Shown here piece after piece: positions 24,565-33,691 of a stretch of 64,000 nt of DNA; position 1 is the first letter of the stretch; the number at the start of each line of letters is the position of its first letter. The notes under the pieces are model-generated. The model saw only the letters and a list, made by a program, of their open reading frames with translations. It did no database searches and was not told where the DNA came from. The translations under genes and the position numbers were made by a program. The stretch is from JBCCCJ01 sp039029315. GTDB taxonomy: Bacteria; Bacteroidota; Bacteroidia; J057. The stretch spans positions 124,001 to 188,000 of the forward strand of contig JBCCGK010000001.1 in assembly GCA_039029315.1 (NCBI GenBank), read 5' to 3'.

Positions 24565-27500
24565 ATGAAGGTCTTCTCCACTCTCGTGATCCATTTTCTG
24601 TTGGTCTATGGCTTTTCGCAACCCATAAATCCTGCACTGCTTCATGGCTTGACATTCAGAAATATCGGCCCCGCAGGGATGAGTGGTCGTGTTACGGCTA
24701 TAGATGTCGTAGAATCCAACAAAGCGATTTATTATGTCGGCACTTCAGCGGGAAGTCTGTGGAAGTCGGTCAATGCTGGAACAAGCTTTCAGCCGATTTT
24801 CGAAAATCAAAAGACAGCATCTATCGGTGATATTGCAGTATATCAGGACAACCCCAATATTTTGTATCTCGGCACAGGAGAAGGGAATCCTCGGAACAGC
24901 CAAAATTATGGCTATGGCATGTACAAGTCTATGGATGCTGGCAAAAGTTGGCAGCACCTCGGCCTTGAAAACACAAAAAGCATCCATCGGGTCCTGGTCC
25001 ACCCAAACAATCCGGACATCGTTTGGGTAGGGGCGATTGGAACAGCCTGGGGCACGAGTGAGGATCGGGGGGTGTACAAAACCATTGATGGTGGCAAAAA
25101 CTGGACAAAAATTCTGTACACCAATCCCTCTACAGGGGTGGCAGATATGGTGATGGACCCTGGCAATCCCAATAAAATCCTGGTGGCTATGTGGGAATAT
25201 CAGCGTTGGCCCTGGTTCATGAACTCAGGGGGTGATGGTTCAGCCATTCATATGACCACTGATGGAGGTGATAGCTGGCAACAACTTGGCTCTTCGAATG
25301 GTTTGCCCAATGAACCTCTCGGAAGAATTGGCCTCGCCATCGCTCCGAGCAATTCCAATGTTATCTATGCCAATATCGAGACCAAACCAGAGAATGCCAT
25401 GTGGCGATCAGATGATGGGGGGCAAACATTCCGCAAAACTACAGCAGAAGGAGTGGGAGACAGACCCTTCTACTATGCTGATGTGGAAGTCGATCCCTGG
25501 AATGAAAACAGAGTATATCATATCGCTACCACCATTTCGATGAGTGAAGATGGGGGAAAAAACTTCAAAAGTACGATGTCCATGTTTGGGGGAGTGCATA
25601 GCGATCACCATGCTTTTTGGATCAATCCAGACAACCCCAGCCATATCCTTGATGGCAATGATGGAGGGATTTATGCCAGCCATGATAAAGGAAAAACTTG
25701 GCGATTTCACCACAACCTGCCCGCTGGACAGTTTTACCACATCAATGTAGACAATGAGATGCCCTACAATGTCTATGGCGGCATGCAAGACAATGGCAGT
25801 TGGGTCGGGCCTGCTTATAAGTTTGCGATCTTTGGCAAAATTGTGAATGCAGACTTCAAGAGTGTCGGTTTTGGAGATGGGTTCGATGTGATTCCAGATC
25901 CCGCTGACAGCCGATTTGGATACTCCATGTCTCAGGGGGGAGACTTTCAGCGCTATGATCGGAAAACGGGAATCGTGCAGAACATCAAACCACAACATCC
26001 GGAAGGGCAACATCTTCGCTTCAACTGGGATGCAGCACTGAACGTCGATCCTTTTGATTCCAACATCTTGTATGGGGGCAGTCAATTTGTTCACAAAAGT
26101 ACTGACAAAGGAAATTCATGGACCATCATTTCCCCTGACCTCACGACCAATGACCCTGAGAAGCAGAAACAGCACGAATCAGGCGGTTTGACCATTGACA
26201 ACTCAACAGCAGAAAATTATACAACGATTCTGGTCATTGAACCCAGTTCATTGGAGCAAGGCCTGCTTTGGATAGGAACGGATGATGGACAAGTGCAGAT
26301 CAGTCGGGATGGCGGCAAAAACTGGAAAAACGTCAGCAGCAACATCAAAGACGTTCCTGCCAATTCCTGGGTCACCCAAATCAAGCATTCCACATACCGT
26401 GCAGGAGAAGCCTTTGCTGTCATCGAAGATCACAGACGAGACAACTGGACGCCCTATGTCTTCCGCACCCAAAATTATGGAAAGTCGTGGGAACGCATCG
26501 TCGATGAAACGGATGTGTGGGGCTTTGCCTTAAGCTTTGTTCAGGACCCCGTGGAACCCAATCTCATGTTCGTGGGCACAGAATTCGGTCTGTATTTCTC
26601 CATCAATGGAGGATCTAGCTGGCAGCAATGGGGTAAGGATTTTCCTACTGTATCTGTCAAGGACATGGTGATTCATCCCCGAGAACATGATTTGGTCGTA
26701 GGAACCTTTGGCCGAAGCATCTGGATTCTGGATGATATCCGACCGTTGCGGGCCATGGCTGCCGATCCTGACCTTCTAAAACAAGATGTGGCTTTGATCA
26801 AACCTGCAGATACCTATTTCGGTGTCGTTGGATTTCCCTCATTCTTTGGGGAAGCGGATGAAGGGTTTGCTGGAACAAACCGAGAACTGGGGGCGATGCT
26901 GAACTACTATGCGAAAGAAGCATCTAAAAAAAATGGGGTAAGCATCGAAATCAGCAATGCCGAAGGGGAAGTCGTCCGAGAACTCACAACCACCGCCAAA
27001 CCTGGCATCAACCGAACCCTCTGGGATCTCAAGACCAGAGGCAGCATGGTTCCTGGCAAACCTGACTTATATTCTATGTTCCTGATGGGTGGAGCCAATG
27101 TGATGCCGGGCGAATACACGCTCAAGCTTATGATTGACAACCATCAAGTCAGCCAGACTATCACAATCCTCAAAGATCCCAAGACTCCTGTCTCGGATGA
27201 GACACTTCAGCAAAATCTCAAGCGAAAAGTTGCCTTTAATACCAGTGCAGATCAGTTGTTGGGCATGTACAAAAAGGTAGAAGGGTCAATTCAATCGATG
27301 AAGGCCGTCCAGACATTTGTGGCGAAAGATTCCAGTCTGAAACCCGAATATGAAGGAATGATGACGCGTGTGGAGGAATTGAAATACAAGCTTGTTCCCA
27401 AAACTCAAAAAGGCCTGTTGGGTGATACACCGGATCTCCGATCTCGTCTTCTTGCTGTCGCGATGTATTACTTCAATCCCATGGTAGAGGTGGACGACAA

Positions 27501-27630
27501 TTCAGAGATTCTATTCAGGCAGGTTCAGGAAAAAATACAAACAGTAGGCATAGAGATAGAAGTTTTTGACAAGGATTTGGCGGCTTTGAAAGAAAAAGTC
27601 AATCAAGCTGGACTGATGAAGTGGGAATGA
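24565..27630 (+). CDS. Exported BNR/VPS10-like beta-propeller protein
   Basis: A 1021-residue protein with a signal peptide (VFSTLVIHFLLVYGFSQ). Residues 25-700 carry many Asp-box/BNR repeats of the S-x-D-G-G-x-x-W type (TIDGGKNWTK, TTDGGDSWQQ, SRDGGKNWKN, SINGGSSWQQ), as in sortilin/VPS10-like and photosystem-assembly HCF136-like propellers. The C-terminal part (about 770-1021) has a FlgD-like beta domain (GEYTLKLMIDNHQVSQTI), then a helical end. Large exported propellers of this class are frequent in Bacteroidota; the substrate is unknown, with peptidase or glycan binding both possible. Confidence 0.85.
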   Translation: MKVFSTLVIHFLLVYGFSQPINPALLHGLTFRNIGPAGMSGRVTAIDVVESNKAIYYVGTSAGSLWKSVNAGTSFQPIFENQKTASIGDIAVYQDNPNILYLGTGEGNPRNSQNYGYGMYKSMDAGKSWQHLGLENTKSIHRVLVHPNNPDIVWVGAIGTAWGTSEDRGVYKTIDGGKNWTKILYTNPSTGVADMVMDPGNPNKILVAMWEYQRWPWFMNSGGDGSAIHMTTDGGDSWQQLGSSNGLPNEPLGRIGLAIAPSNSNVIYANIETKPENAMWRSDDGGQTFRKTTAEGVGDRPFYYADVEVDPWNENRVYHIATTISMSEDGGKNFKSTMSMFGGVHSDHHAFWINPDNPSHILDGNDGGIYASHDKGKTWRFHHNLPAGQFYHINVDNEMPYNVYGGMQDNGSWVGPAYKFAIFGKIVNADFKSVGFGDGFDVIPDPADSRFGYSMSQGGDFQRYDRKTGIVQNIKPQHPEGQHLRFNWDAALNVDPFDSNILYGGSQFVHKSTDKGNSWTIISPDLTTNDPEKQKQHESGGLTIDNSTAENYTTILVIEPSSLEQGLLWIGTDDGQVQISRDGGKNWKNVSSNIKDVPANSWVTQIKHSTYRAGEAFAVIEDHRRDNWTPYVFRTQNYGKSWERIVDETDVWGFALSFVQDPVEPNLMFVGTEFGLYFSINGGSSWQQWGKDFPTVSVKDMVIHPREHDLVVGTFGRSIWILDDIRPLRAMAADPDLLKQDVALIKPADTYFGVVGFPSFFGEADEGFAGTNRELGAMLNYYAKEASKKNGVSIEISNAEGEVVRELTTTAKPGINRTLWDLKTRGSMVPGKPDLYSMFLMGGANVMPGEYTLKLMIDNHQVSQTITILKDPKTPVSDETLQQNLKRKVAFNTSADQLLGMYKKVEGSIQSMKAVQTFVAKDSSLKPEYEGMMTRVEELKYKLVPKTQKGLLGDTPDLRSRLLAVAMYYFNPMVEVDDNSEILFRQVQEKIQTVGIEIEVFDKDLAALKEKVNQAGLMKWE

Positions 27631-27712
27631 GGAAGCCTGTACACACATCACGTGCATGCGATAGAGGCGTAATCCGCTTTTTGTCAATTCCTGAAAACGC
27701 TACCTTTGCTTC

Positions 27713-29011
27713 ATGAAAAACAAACGAAATCTTCTTATTGGCATTCTCCTTGGTGTGATCCTAGGGTGGATAGTAGGGGCTTTCGGCTTTCCGATGCGTG
27801 GGATGGAAGGATCTTTTGGTCTGGGGTTCATCGCTTTGGGGATATTCTCGCTGGGATTGGGACTCCTATATGTTTGGAGACAAGATCTTTTCTTCTCACC
27901 TCCAGATGCGGCCCAGCATAATTCTACAAGAAGCCATTTTCTCAGGCTTCCACGCATGTTAGTTGTCCTGATTCTGATGGGGAGTCTGGTCGGAGGGATC
28001 TTTCTGATTCGCCAGGAAGCATTGTTCACCCAACAGAAGAAGCTTCAGAAGGCACACATGCAACAGCAAGCCACCTTATTGGAGGCAGCAAGGAAAAGCA
28101 ATCAGGGAGTCTTGGTGAACAATTTGCTGAACAAGCTGGATGATGAACTGGCCGATCAATCTGCAAGAATCCCGAGCAAGGAGGCCATTGCGAGGACCGT
28201 TGCCCTCGGCAATTCCTTTGAACCATATCTATATTGGAATGGAGACAGTCTATCCGCCCATAAGATCAGCCCGGAAAGGGGACAGTTGTTGCTGGCTCTG
28301 ACTTTGATGAACATCGATTCTACTTCCTTCGATACAATCAAGGCTCGAACAACCTTCTCGGGAGCAGTGCTCCGTGGGGCAGATATGACGGCTGCCAATT
28401 TGAATTTGGTAGATTTGCGTGCAGCCGATATGAAGGAAATCATATTGGTAGGGGCACAACTGAATCAGGCCGATTTAAGGAAAAGCAACCTTTGGGGAAG
28501 CACGCTCACAGATGCTTCCTTCATGATGACAGATATGAAGCGCGCCGAGCTGAGTTGGGCAGATCTGTCAGGGGCAAAGATGAATGGATCTGACTTGAAT
28601 GGAATAACACTCACAAACGCACATGTGCGGGAAGCTGATTTGAGTGGGACCCTCATACAATGGGCGGATCTCAAGGGGACGGTTTTTTCAGGGACCAATA
28701 TATCAGATTCAGATTTGTTAGGGACAGACATGAGCCAAGCCGATCTCAGGCAGGTCAATTTCTCCAATTCGAATCTGACCAGAGTTGTCCTGGCTGATGC
28801 AGACTTAAGAGGCGCAAATTTGACAAATGCGGCTGTACAACATGCTCAGTGGCTCGATAGATTGACTGAGTGGCAGGTGAGGGGGGCAGCGGAAATTCAG
28901 CAGCGATACATCCTGGTAAAGGACAGCTTACGCCCTCGACAGTACCATGATGCTAGATATCGACTGATACAGAATGAGAAGGTTATATCCACTCAGACCA
29001 CTGGCGGCTAA
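27713..29011 (+). CDS. Membrane-anchored pentapeptide-repeat protein
   Basis: A 432-residue protein. Three hydrophobic helices lie in the first 100 residues (LLIGILLGVILGWIVG, GFIALGIFSLGLGLLYVW, LVVLILMGSLVGGIFLI), followed by a helical linker. From about residue 220 to 390 come A(D/N)LxX pentapeptide repeats (LRGADMTAANL, LNQADLRKSNL, MKRAELSWADL, LSQADLRQVNF), which form a right-handed quadrilateral beta-helix. The end is WQVRGAAEIQQRYILV. The N-terminus recalls pentapeptide proteins fused to membrane domains in Bacteroidota and cyanobacteria. Function unknown. Confidence 0.85.
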   Translation: MKNKRNLLIGILLGVILGWIVGAFGFPMRGMEGSFGLGFIALGIFSLGLGLLYVWRQDLFFSPPDAAQHNSTRSHFLRLPRMLVVLILMGSLVGGIFLIRQEALFTQQKKLQKAHMQQQATLLEAARKSNQGVLVNNLLNKLDDELADQSARIPSKEAIARTVALGNSFEPYLYWNGDSLSAHKISPERGQLLLALTLMNIDSTSFDTIKARTTFSGAVLRGADMTAANLNLVDLRAADMKEIILVGAQLNQADLRKSNLWGSTLTDASFMMTDMKRAELSWADLSGAKMNGSDLNGITLTNAHVREADLSGTLIQWADLKGTVFSGTNISDSDLLGTDMSQADLRQVNFSNSNLTRVVLADADLRGANLTNAAVQHAQWLDRLTEWQVRGAAEIQQRYILVKDSLRPRQYHDARYRLIQNEKVISTQTTGG

Positions 29012-29066
29012 TAGGGAAAATTCTGCTGTTCCCTTTCTTCGGTTGGATCATATGCTTCTGTGAGAA

Positions 29067-30050
29067 TTACTGAAATTGATCCATATCATTTGACATGACC
29101 TGATTGAGTTTGTGAGAGAATCGGATCATGAGTTCATCCGAAGGCGTAAAGGGGATAAATCCGATTTGCATCGACCAGCTATAATAGCTTTGCATATCAT
29201 TGAGATAGTCCGTCAGCAATTCGGGAGTCCAATGTGTAGAGGCGTGAATCTTGTACTTCCGTTTTAGTTTTTTTCCTAATTCCTGTCCCCACTCATTGTT
29301 GATAATATCGACATAATTATCAACCGGTCCATTGTCAATATCTGCCAGTTCTTCTTCAGTAAATACTCCTGTAATCAACTCTGGCATATGATGGCGCTCA
29401 TGAGAGTCTGCAATAAAGTCTGCAAAATGCTCAGAAAAAAGAGTGGTCATCATGGCCTGGGCTGTCACGTGATTGAATGTATTGAGGTATCCTTTTTCAG
29501 ACAAATCTCTTGGGTCCATAGATACTGTATCCTCTGGATGAATATTGTGGACCATGGTTTCTGCGAGATCATAAAAAGCCACATCCCCTTCTCCAAAAAA
29601 GGTAAATCGCCATCTGGCAAGCAATGCTACTCGCATCAAATCATATCGATACCAGGCAGCATAGGGAGAATTGGTTGCCAATTGCAGCCGTTCCCAGAAT
29701 CCTTTATCCCGGGCCCGTGCAAAATCGCGTTCGCTGACTCCTTTTGTCAAAACGCTCTGAACTTGCTGTCCATTGCTCTTATGAGTCAGCCGGACCATCG
29801 GCCGGTCAGGTGCTACATGCGGTGAATATGGACTTTCAGGAAAGTACTCAACCTGAACGACTTGCCGAAATTCCTCGAAGGAAGAAAATCTTGTCAGGAG
29901 TAAGCCGCCCCTGATTTCCCCATGCAAGGAATCTGCCCTTCCTGTCGGGATCGCTGTGGAAGAGGGGGAGGATAAAGCGATATCGGGTTGTTGACCACAA
30001 CCGACAGATAGAATGCCAATAAGAAGACCAATCAATCGAATCATATTCAC
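29067..30050 (-). CDS. Lipoprotein with DUF6973-like His/Asn motif domain
   Basis: A 327-residue protein with a lipoprotein signal (GLLIGILSVGCGQQ). Residues about 175-275 show NTFNHVTAQAMMTTLF, DFIADSHERHH and VDNYVDIINNEWGQELG. This H...HE...D-x-x-NN-x-x-G layout resembles DUF6973, a domain seen in polymorphic toxins and exported proteins of Bacteroidota. The middle region (RFTFFGEGDVAFYDLAETMVHN) is unassigned. The family call rests on this motif alone. No immunity-like gene is adjacent. Confidence 0.55.
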   Translation of the reverse strand: MNMIRLIGLLIGILSVGCGQQPDIALSSPSSTAIPTGRADSLHGEIRGGLLLTRFSSFEEFRQVVQVEYFPESPYSPHVAPDRPMVRLTHKSNGQQVQSVLTKGVSERDFARARDKGFWERLQLATNSPYAAWYRYDLMRVALLARWRFTFFGEGDVAFYDLAETMVHNIHPEDTVSMDPRDLSEKGYLNTFNHVTAQAMMTTLFSEHFADFIADSHERHHMPELITGVFTEEELADIDNGPVDNYVDIINNEWGQELGKKLKRKYKIHASTHWTPELLTDYLNDMQSYYSWSMQIGFIPFTPSDELMIRFSHKLNQVMSNDMDQFQ

Positions 30051-30181
30051 CTCACATGATAGATCAGGCTTGTGCAGAACTGCTTGAAGTCATCAGATTT
30101 GTCGTGAAGATAATAGCTGAGGGAAACTCGAACAAAGTTTCGGCCAATTCTGTCCGGTTCCCTCTTTGTCAGCTCATATGC
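30047..30181 (-). pseudogene. C-terminal gene fragment
   Basis: The minus strand contains a protein-like end, PDRIGRNFVRVSLSYYLHD...FKQF, closing at a TGA (30047-30049). It is preceded by an in-frame TAG (30182-30184), beyond which EVIVAPTGES continues in the same frame. The pattern recalls the small-domain end of a PLP-dependent aminotransferase, but is too short to name. No start or body of the gene remains. Confidence 0.35.
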
Positions 30182-30216
30182 CTAATGAGTTTTTGACTCC
30201 CCTGTTGGTGCCACAA

Positions 30217-30816
30217 TCACTTCATATATCGATCGTTCAGACCCACCCCCTCAAGAATCATGGGAATAATTTTTTCCAGTCGCTTTTGCTTGGTTTGTTC
30301 ACGCTTGGCCTCGGAGATGTATTCGGCATAGTCTCGTCTTCTTCCAAGGGACAAGGTCTCAAATTGCGATTTGAGTTGAGTATCCGCAGACAATCGTTCC
30401 AAAAGTTCGGGAGGGATGTCCAATGGCTTGTTTTTTTGTGGTTTGATCTCGCGACCCTGTTCTTGATTCTGGATGGCTTCCTTCACATATTTTTCAATCA
30501 TCGGCAAGTGCAATTGGATCTCTTCTAGGGACTCAAATCGCCATTGTCGGAGTGCCTGGGTCTTGCCTTTCTGGGCATTGATCAATTGTTGAGCAGGATC
30601 GTCCAACAAGGCGCCCTGATAAAACCAAAGCGCCACGAATGATTTGAAACCTGCTATCCCAACTACATTCTTTTTGTTGAGAGTGTAGACAGGAATGCCC
30701 CATTTGAGGGTCTCCTGGAGGTTGGTGGCGTGTAATGTTTGCTGAAGTAAACGGAGCGCTTCATGCCACTTGCCACTATTGGCAAAGAATTCTTCTATCG
30801 ACTTGGCGTACTGCAT
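30217..30816 (-). CDS. YdeI/OmpD-associated family protein with DUF1801-like domain
   Basis: A 199-residue cytoplasmic protein. The N-terminal half (LQETLKWGIPVYTLNKKNVVGIAGFKSFVALWFYQGALLDD, split over two strands) is the DUF1801/YdhG-like fold. The C-terminal half (IPPELLERLSADTQLKSQFETL and GRRRDYAEYISEAKREQTKQ) is the YdeI/OmpD-associated helical domain. The family is linked by name to bacteriocin protection, but its biochemical role is unsettled. It lies 12 bp after the DUF2461 gene, so the two are likely cotranscribed. Confidence 0.85.
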   Translation of the reverse strand: MQYAKSIEEFFANSGKWHEALRLLQQTLHATNLQETLKWGIPVYTLNKKNVVGIAGFKSFVALWFYQGALLDDPAQQLINAQKGKTQALRQWRFESLEEIQLHLPMIEKYVKEAIQNQEQGREIKPQKNKPLDIPPELLERLSADTQLKSQFETLSLGRRRDYAEYISEAKREQTKQKRLEKIIPMILEGVGLNDRYMK

Positions 30817-30828
30817 GGGGACGAATGA

Positions 30829-31500
30829 TTATGCGGATTGAATGATTGTTTGTAGATAGGTGTTGACAGCTTTGGCGGCATGCCAGTAGGTCATGATCTC
30901 GTCCATCAAATTGTCCGAAGGAATCAGCGCTGCTTCCCGCATGGCAGAGAAATAGAATTGTTTGTTCAGCAAGAGTGGTTCTTGTTCGGCCGCCTCTCGC
31001 ATGTCTTTAGGGACACGCTTCATCTTGTCTCCCTTCAGCTCCCCGAATTTCTCAACAAAGTCTGGTGCTGCAATCAATGCCCGGAAGGAAGAAGCATCTT
31101 GGGTGAGAGCGTGTCGAATGTGTTGAAGTTGCTCTTTGGAGGGGCCAAAACATCCACCCATGATTCCAATATGTTCAGGACTCAGGCGAAGGAACAGACC
31201 TGGAATACTCTTGTCTTTTCTCCCTCCTCGCGACACAAAAGCGGTGCGGTGCAGATTGTATGGGGTTTTGTCTTTGGAGAATCGGATATCGCGATTGATC
31301 CGCAGAATGCAATCCTTGGCCGAAATAGACAATTCCGGGTCAAATTCCTGAATTCGCTCGATCAAGGCTCCAATGAATGCCTCGAATGGATTCTTGATCT
31401 GACTTTCGTAGCGCTTTTTTTGGCTGTGGAACCATTCTTTGTGGTTGTTTTCCTTCAATTCCTGGAAGAAAACAATGAAATCCTGCGTGAAATATGCCAT
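30829..31500 (-). CDS. DUF2461 domain protein
   Basis: A 223-residue protein of the DUF2461/TIGR02453 family. Recognisable segments are FLQ-like FFQELKENNHKEWFHSQKKRYE, the conserved RINRDIRFSKDKTPYN, and GLFLRLSPEHIGIMGGCFGPSKEQL. The biochemical function is unknown. The start at MAYFTQDF (31500) matches the family; the nine residues further upstream are unlikely to be translated. First gene of a pair with the YdeI-like gene. Confidence 0.92.
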   Translation of the reverse strand: MAYFTQDFIVFFQELKENNHKEWFHSQKKRYESQIKNPFEAFIGALIERIQEFDPELSISAKDCILRINRDIRFSKDKTPYNLHRTAFVSRGGRKDKSIPGLFLRLSPEHIGIMGGCFGPSKEQLQHIRHALTQDASSFRALIAAPDFVEKFGELKGDKMKRVPKDMREAAEQEPLLLNKQFYFSAMREAALIPSDNLMDEIMTYWHAAKAVNTYLQTIIQSA

Positions 31501-31663
31501 AAACGGGAGTATATGGAAATGAAACAATGAGCTTGTTTTGGTTCAATAAGCAGGTCTTTCTGCAAGTTACTAAGGAATATTGACAATCGCTTATTATCTG
31601 ATGTCGGCTATTGTCCAAGCTCTGATCGCCTTGGATGAGGTACCTCTCTCAGTCCAAGTCGAC

Positions 31664-32146
31664 TCAAGTTTGCGAACTGCTCCCTGATGTTGCTTGTTGA
31701 TTTGATCTTCTCCAGACCCAGTGATCTACACTGAATTTTCCAGCCCCAAACAACACAATCACCAGGCACATGATGAAGAAAAAGAAGGAGAGCAAGCCTT
31801 CTCCTCCAATGTCTCCATGATGATAGAGAAAGGTAGCTGAAAATGTAACGATCGCATTCAGAAGGGCAGCGGGGCGCGTGAGACATCCACACATCATCAG
31901 AAGTCCGCCAAAAAATTCTGACAGAACGGCTGCCCATGCAAAGACAACCGGAAAGGGGAAGCCCATCTCACGGACATCCTCAATAAACCATGTCTCAGGG
32001 CCCCAACCTTCTGGCCCAGGAAGAAATTTTTCAAACACTGTACAAAATGCCAAACCGACAAAAAATCTTAGCAGCAGGCTGCCAATGTGAAAGGAGAGAG
32101 AGGAGGCATTGCTTCCCCAAAGGAATGATCTAAGTTGCTGATTCAT
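31664..32146 (-). CDS. DoxX family membrane protein
   Basis: A 160-residue protein with four hydrophobic helices and the DoxX pattern: SLLLRFFVGLAFCTVFEKFLPG at the start, FAWAAVLSEFFGGLLMMCGCLTRPAALLNAIV in the middle, and a Ser/Gln-rich tail. Members act in sulfur oxidation or as oxidoreductase-associated membrane proteins; the substrate is not indicated. The start is at MNQQLRSF (32146), because the upstream 31 codons are basic and not family-like. Confidence 0.85.
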   Translation of the reverse strand: MNQQLRSFLWGSNASSLSFHIGSLLLRFFVGLAFCTVFEKFLPGPEGWGPETWFIEDVREMGFPFPVVFAWAAVLSEFFGGLLMMCGCLTRPAALLNAIVTFSATFLYHHGDIGGEGLLSFFFFIMCLVIVLFGAGKFSVDHWVWRRSNQQATSGSSSQT

Positions 32147-32242
32147 TGTTGTAGCAATTAATATGTGCAACAAAAGTGAATCAATGTGCCGAAGAACTCG
32201 TCCCAAATCCAGATTTGGGACAATACGGATTCGTCTCACATT

Positions 32243-33385
32243 CTAGCTGTCGGATTTTGGGACTTCCAAGGATTGGATGAATCCGCTTGGCGTCAGACCC
32301 GTTTCCTGTTTAAACACACGATTGAAGGTTGATTTGGAATCAAAACCACAGGCAAAAGCAATACTTGTCAGCGTGAATTGTTGGTATGCCTTCTCGCGAA
32401 GTCGCTGCTGTGTCTCCTCTACCCGATAGCGGTTGACGAAGGTACTGAAATTGCAATTCATCCCTTTGTTGATGACATGGGACAGCGTTTTCTCCGAACT
32501 TCCCAGATAATTGGCCATCATCTTGAGTGTGAGATCAGGATTGAGGAAGAGTTTTTCGTTTGTCATCAACTCCAGAATTTTCTGTGTCCAATGATCCAAC
32601 TCATCCTCTGGCAGCTGCGATCCTGATTTGGCAACAGAAGGGGTGTATATGTACACAGGAAATTGTTGTTTGACCCCATTGATTGCTACCCAAAAGATGA
32701 AGGCTGAAAGAATCAAACTATGCAAAAACAAGACAAGCGTTCCTGTTTCTTGAAAAGGGAGATTACACAATTCTGCGATCAGATATAGGCTTTCTATGAC
32801 TCCCATTATCAAGATGCCGCTAGAGAACTGCTTCAACCAGTTCAACATATCTTTTTGCCAATCAAAAGAAGTTTCTGTGTCTTCCTGAAGCAATCGCCTT
32901 GCCGCAGCCCCATAGAGCAGAAGAGATAGGGGGAACAAGGCAGATTCAATAGACATATACAAGGGGAAATGACTGTTTTCCCACAAGTGAGATTTAAACC
33001 CTATGTCCCTAAACCCGATCCCTAGGTAAACCAAAGCTTGTGCAAGGGGAAGGATCAAATGAAGGGATTGAAAGGATCGAAGGGAAAAATCTGCCATCAG
33101 TTTGGATCTGATGAACAAATAGAATAATGGGGCGAGGGATAATGGAAAATAAATGGGAATAAAATAGAGCCATTGAAATCTGTTGCTGATGCCTGAGCTT
33201 ACCAACATTTCGTTTAGAAGCGTCATTCCGCTCAATAGAAGCAGGGTTCCGAGGAGCTTGTTGGCCGTTTGTTTTCCGGTTTTTTTGTTGAGAAGCATGA
33301 TTCCCACAACGATTGCCATGACAATCCCGACACTGTCAATGAAGACAAGTATCATGCTGGACAATGGCAATTTTTCCTCAAGCAT
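32243..33385 (-). CDS. AraC-type regulator with membrane-embedded N-terminus
   Basis: A 380-residue protein with seven hydrophobic helices in residues 10-240 and a C-terminal AraC/XylS DNA-binding domain (about 275-372). The second HTH is clear: LTSIAFACGFDSKSTFNRVFKQETGLTPSGF. Such 7TM-AraC proteins are common in Bacteroidota and are thought to sense signals at or in the membrane. It is divergent from a DUF418 gene across a 306-bp region and lies 97 bp upstream of the doxX gene on the same strand, a likely target. Confidence 0.9.
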   Translation of the reverse strand: MLEEKLPLSSMILVFIDSVGIVMAIVVGIMLLNKKTGKQTANKLLGTLLLLSGMTLLNEMLVSSGISNRFQWLYFIPIYFPLSLAPLFYLFIRSKLMADFSLRSFQSLHLILPLAQALVYLGIGFRDIGFKSHLWENSHFPLYMSIESALFPLSLLLYGAAARRLLQEDTETSFDWQKDMLNWLKQFSSGILIMGVIESLYLIAELCNLPFQETGTLVLFLHSLILSAFIFWVAINGVKQQFPVYIYTPSVAKSGSQLPEDELDHWTQKILELMTNEKLFLNPDLTLKMMANYLGSSEKTLSHVINKGMNCNFSTFVNRYRVEETQQRLREKAYQQFTLTSIAFACGFDSKSTFNRVFKQETGLTPSGFIQSLEVPKSDS

Positions 33386-33691
33386 AGGCTCTTCTTATGA
33401 TGAGAAATACTATTCTTTTCATTCAGAGACTGTTTGGGAATCTGTGCTGAGAATTTTTATGATGTATTTTTTTCTCAGCCAAGGCTCTTTTTTGTTCTCA
33501 TAGTTGTGCTATGGGAACAAAAACTCTCAGACTGAATGCTTTCTTCTAAGTTAAGATCAACTCCTATGATTGCAAACAGTCCAGATTTTTTTGTATAAAA
33601 ATCGGTAAATCACTGCTTGATTCTTCCGGAACGCGATACACATTGGAATTTGAAAGAAAAACATGTTTCATCAGTTTCTCACATTTAAGAA
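33386..33691. other. Divergent intergenic region with an inverted repeat
   Basis: Between the AraC-type gene and the DUF418 gene. TGTTCTCATAG (33493-33503) and CTATGGGAACA (33509-33519) form an 11-bp arm pair with one G-U pair and a 5-nt loop, flanked by T and A runs. It could be a terminator-like hairpin or an operator for the AraC regulator. No gene is seen. Confidence 0.5.

Noticed and set aside
32147..32239. Upstream extension of the DoxX protein
   Set aside because: Family members begin near MNQQLRSF, and the extra residues are basic and unrelated to the family.
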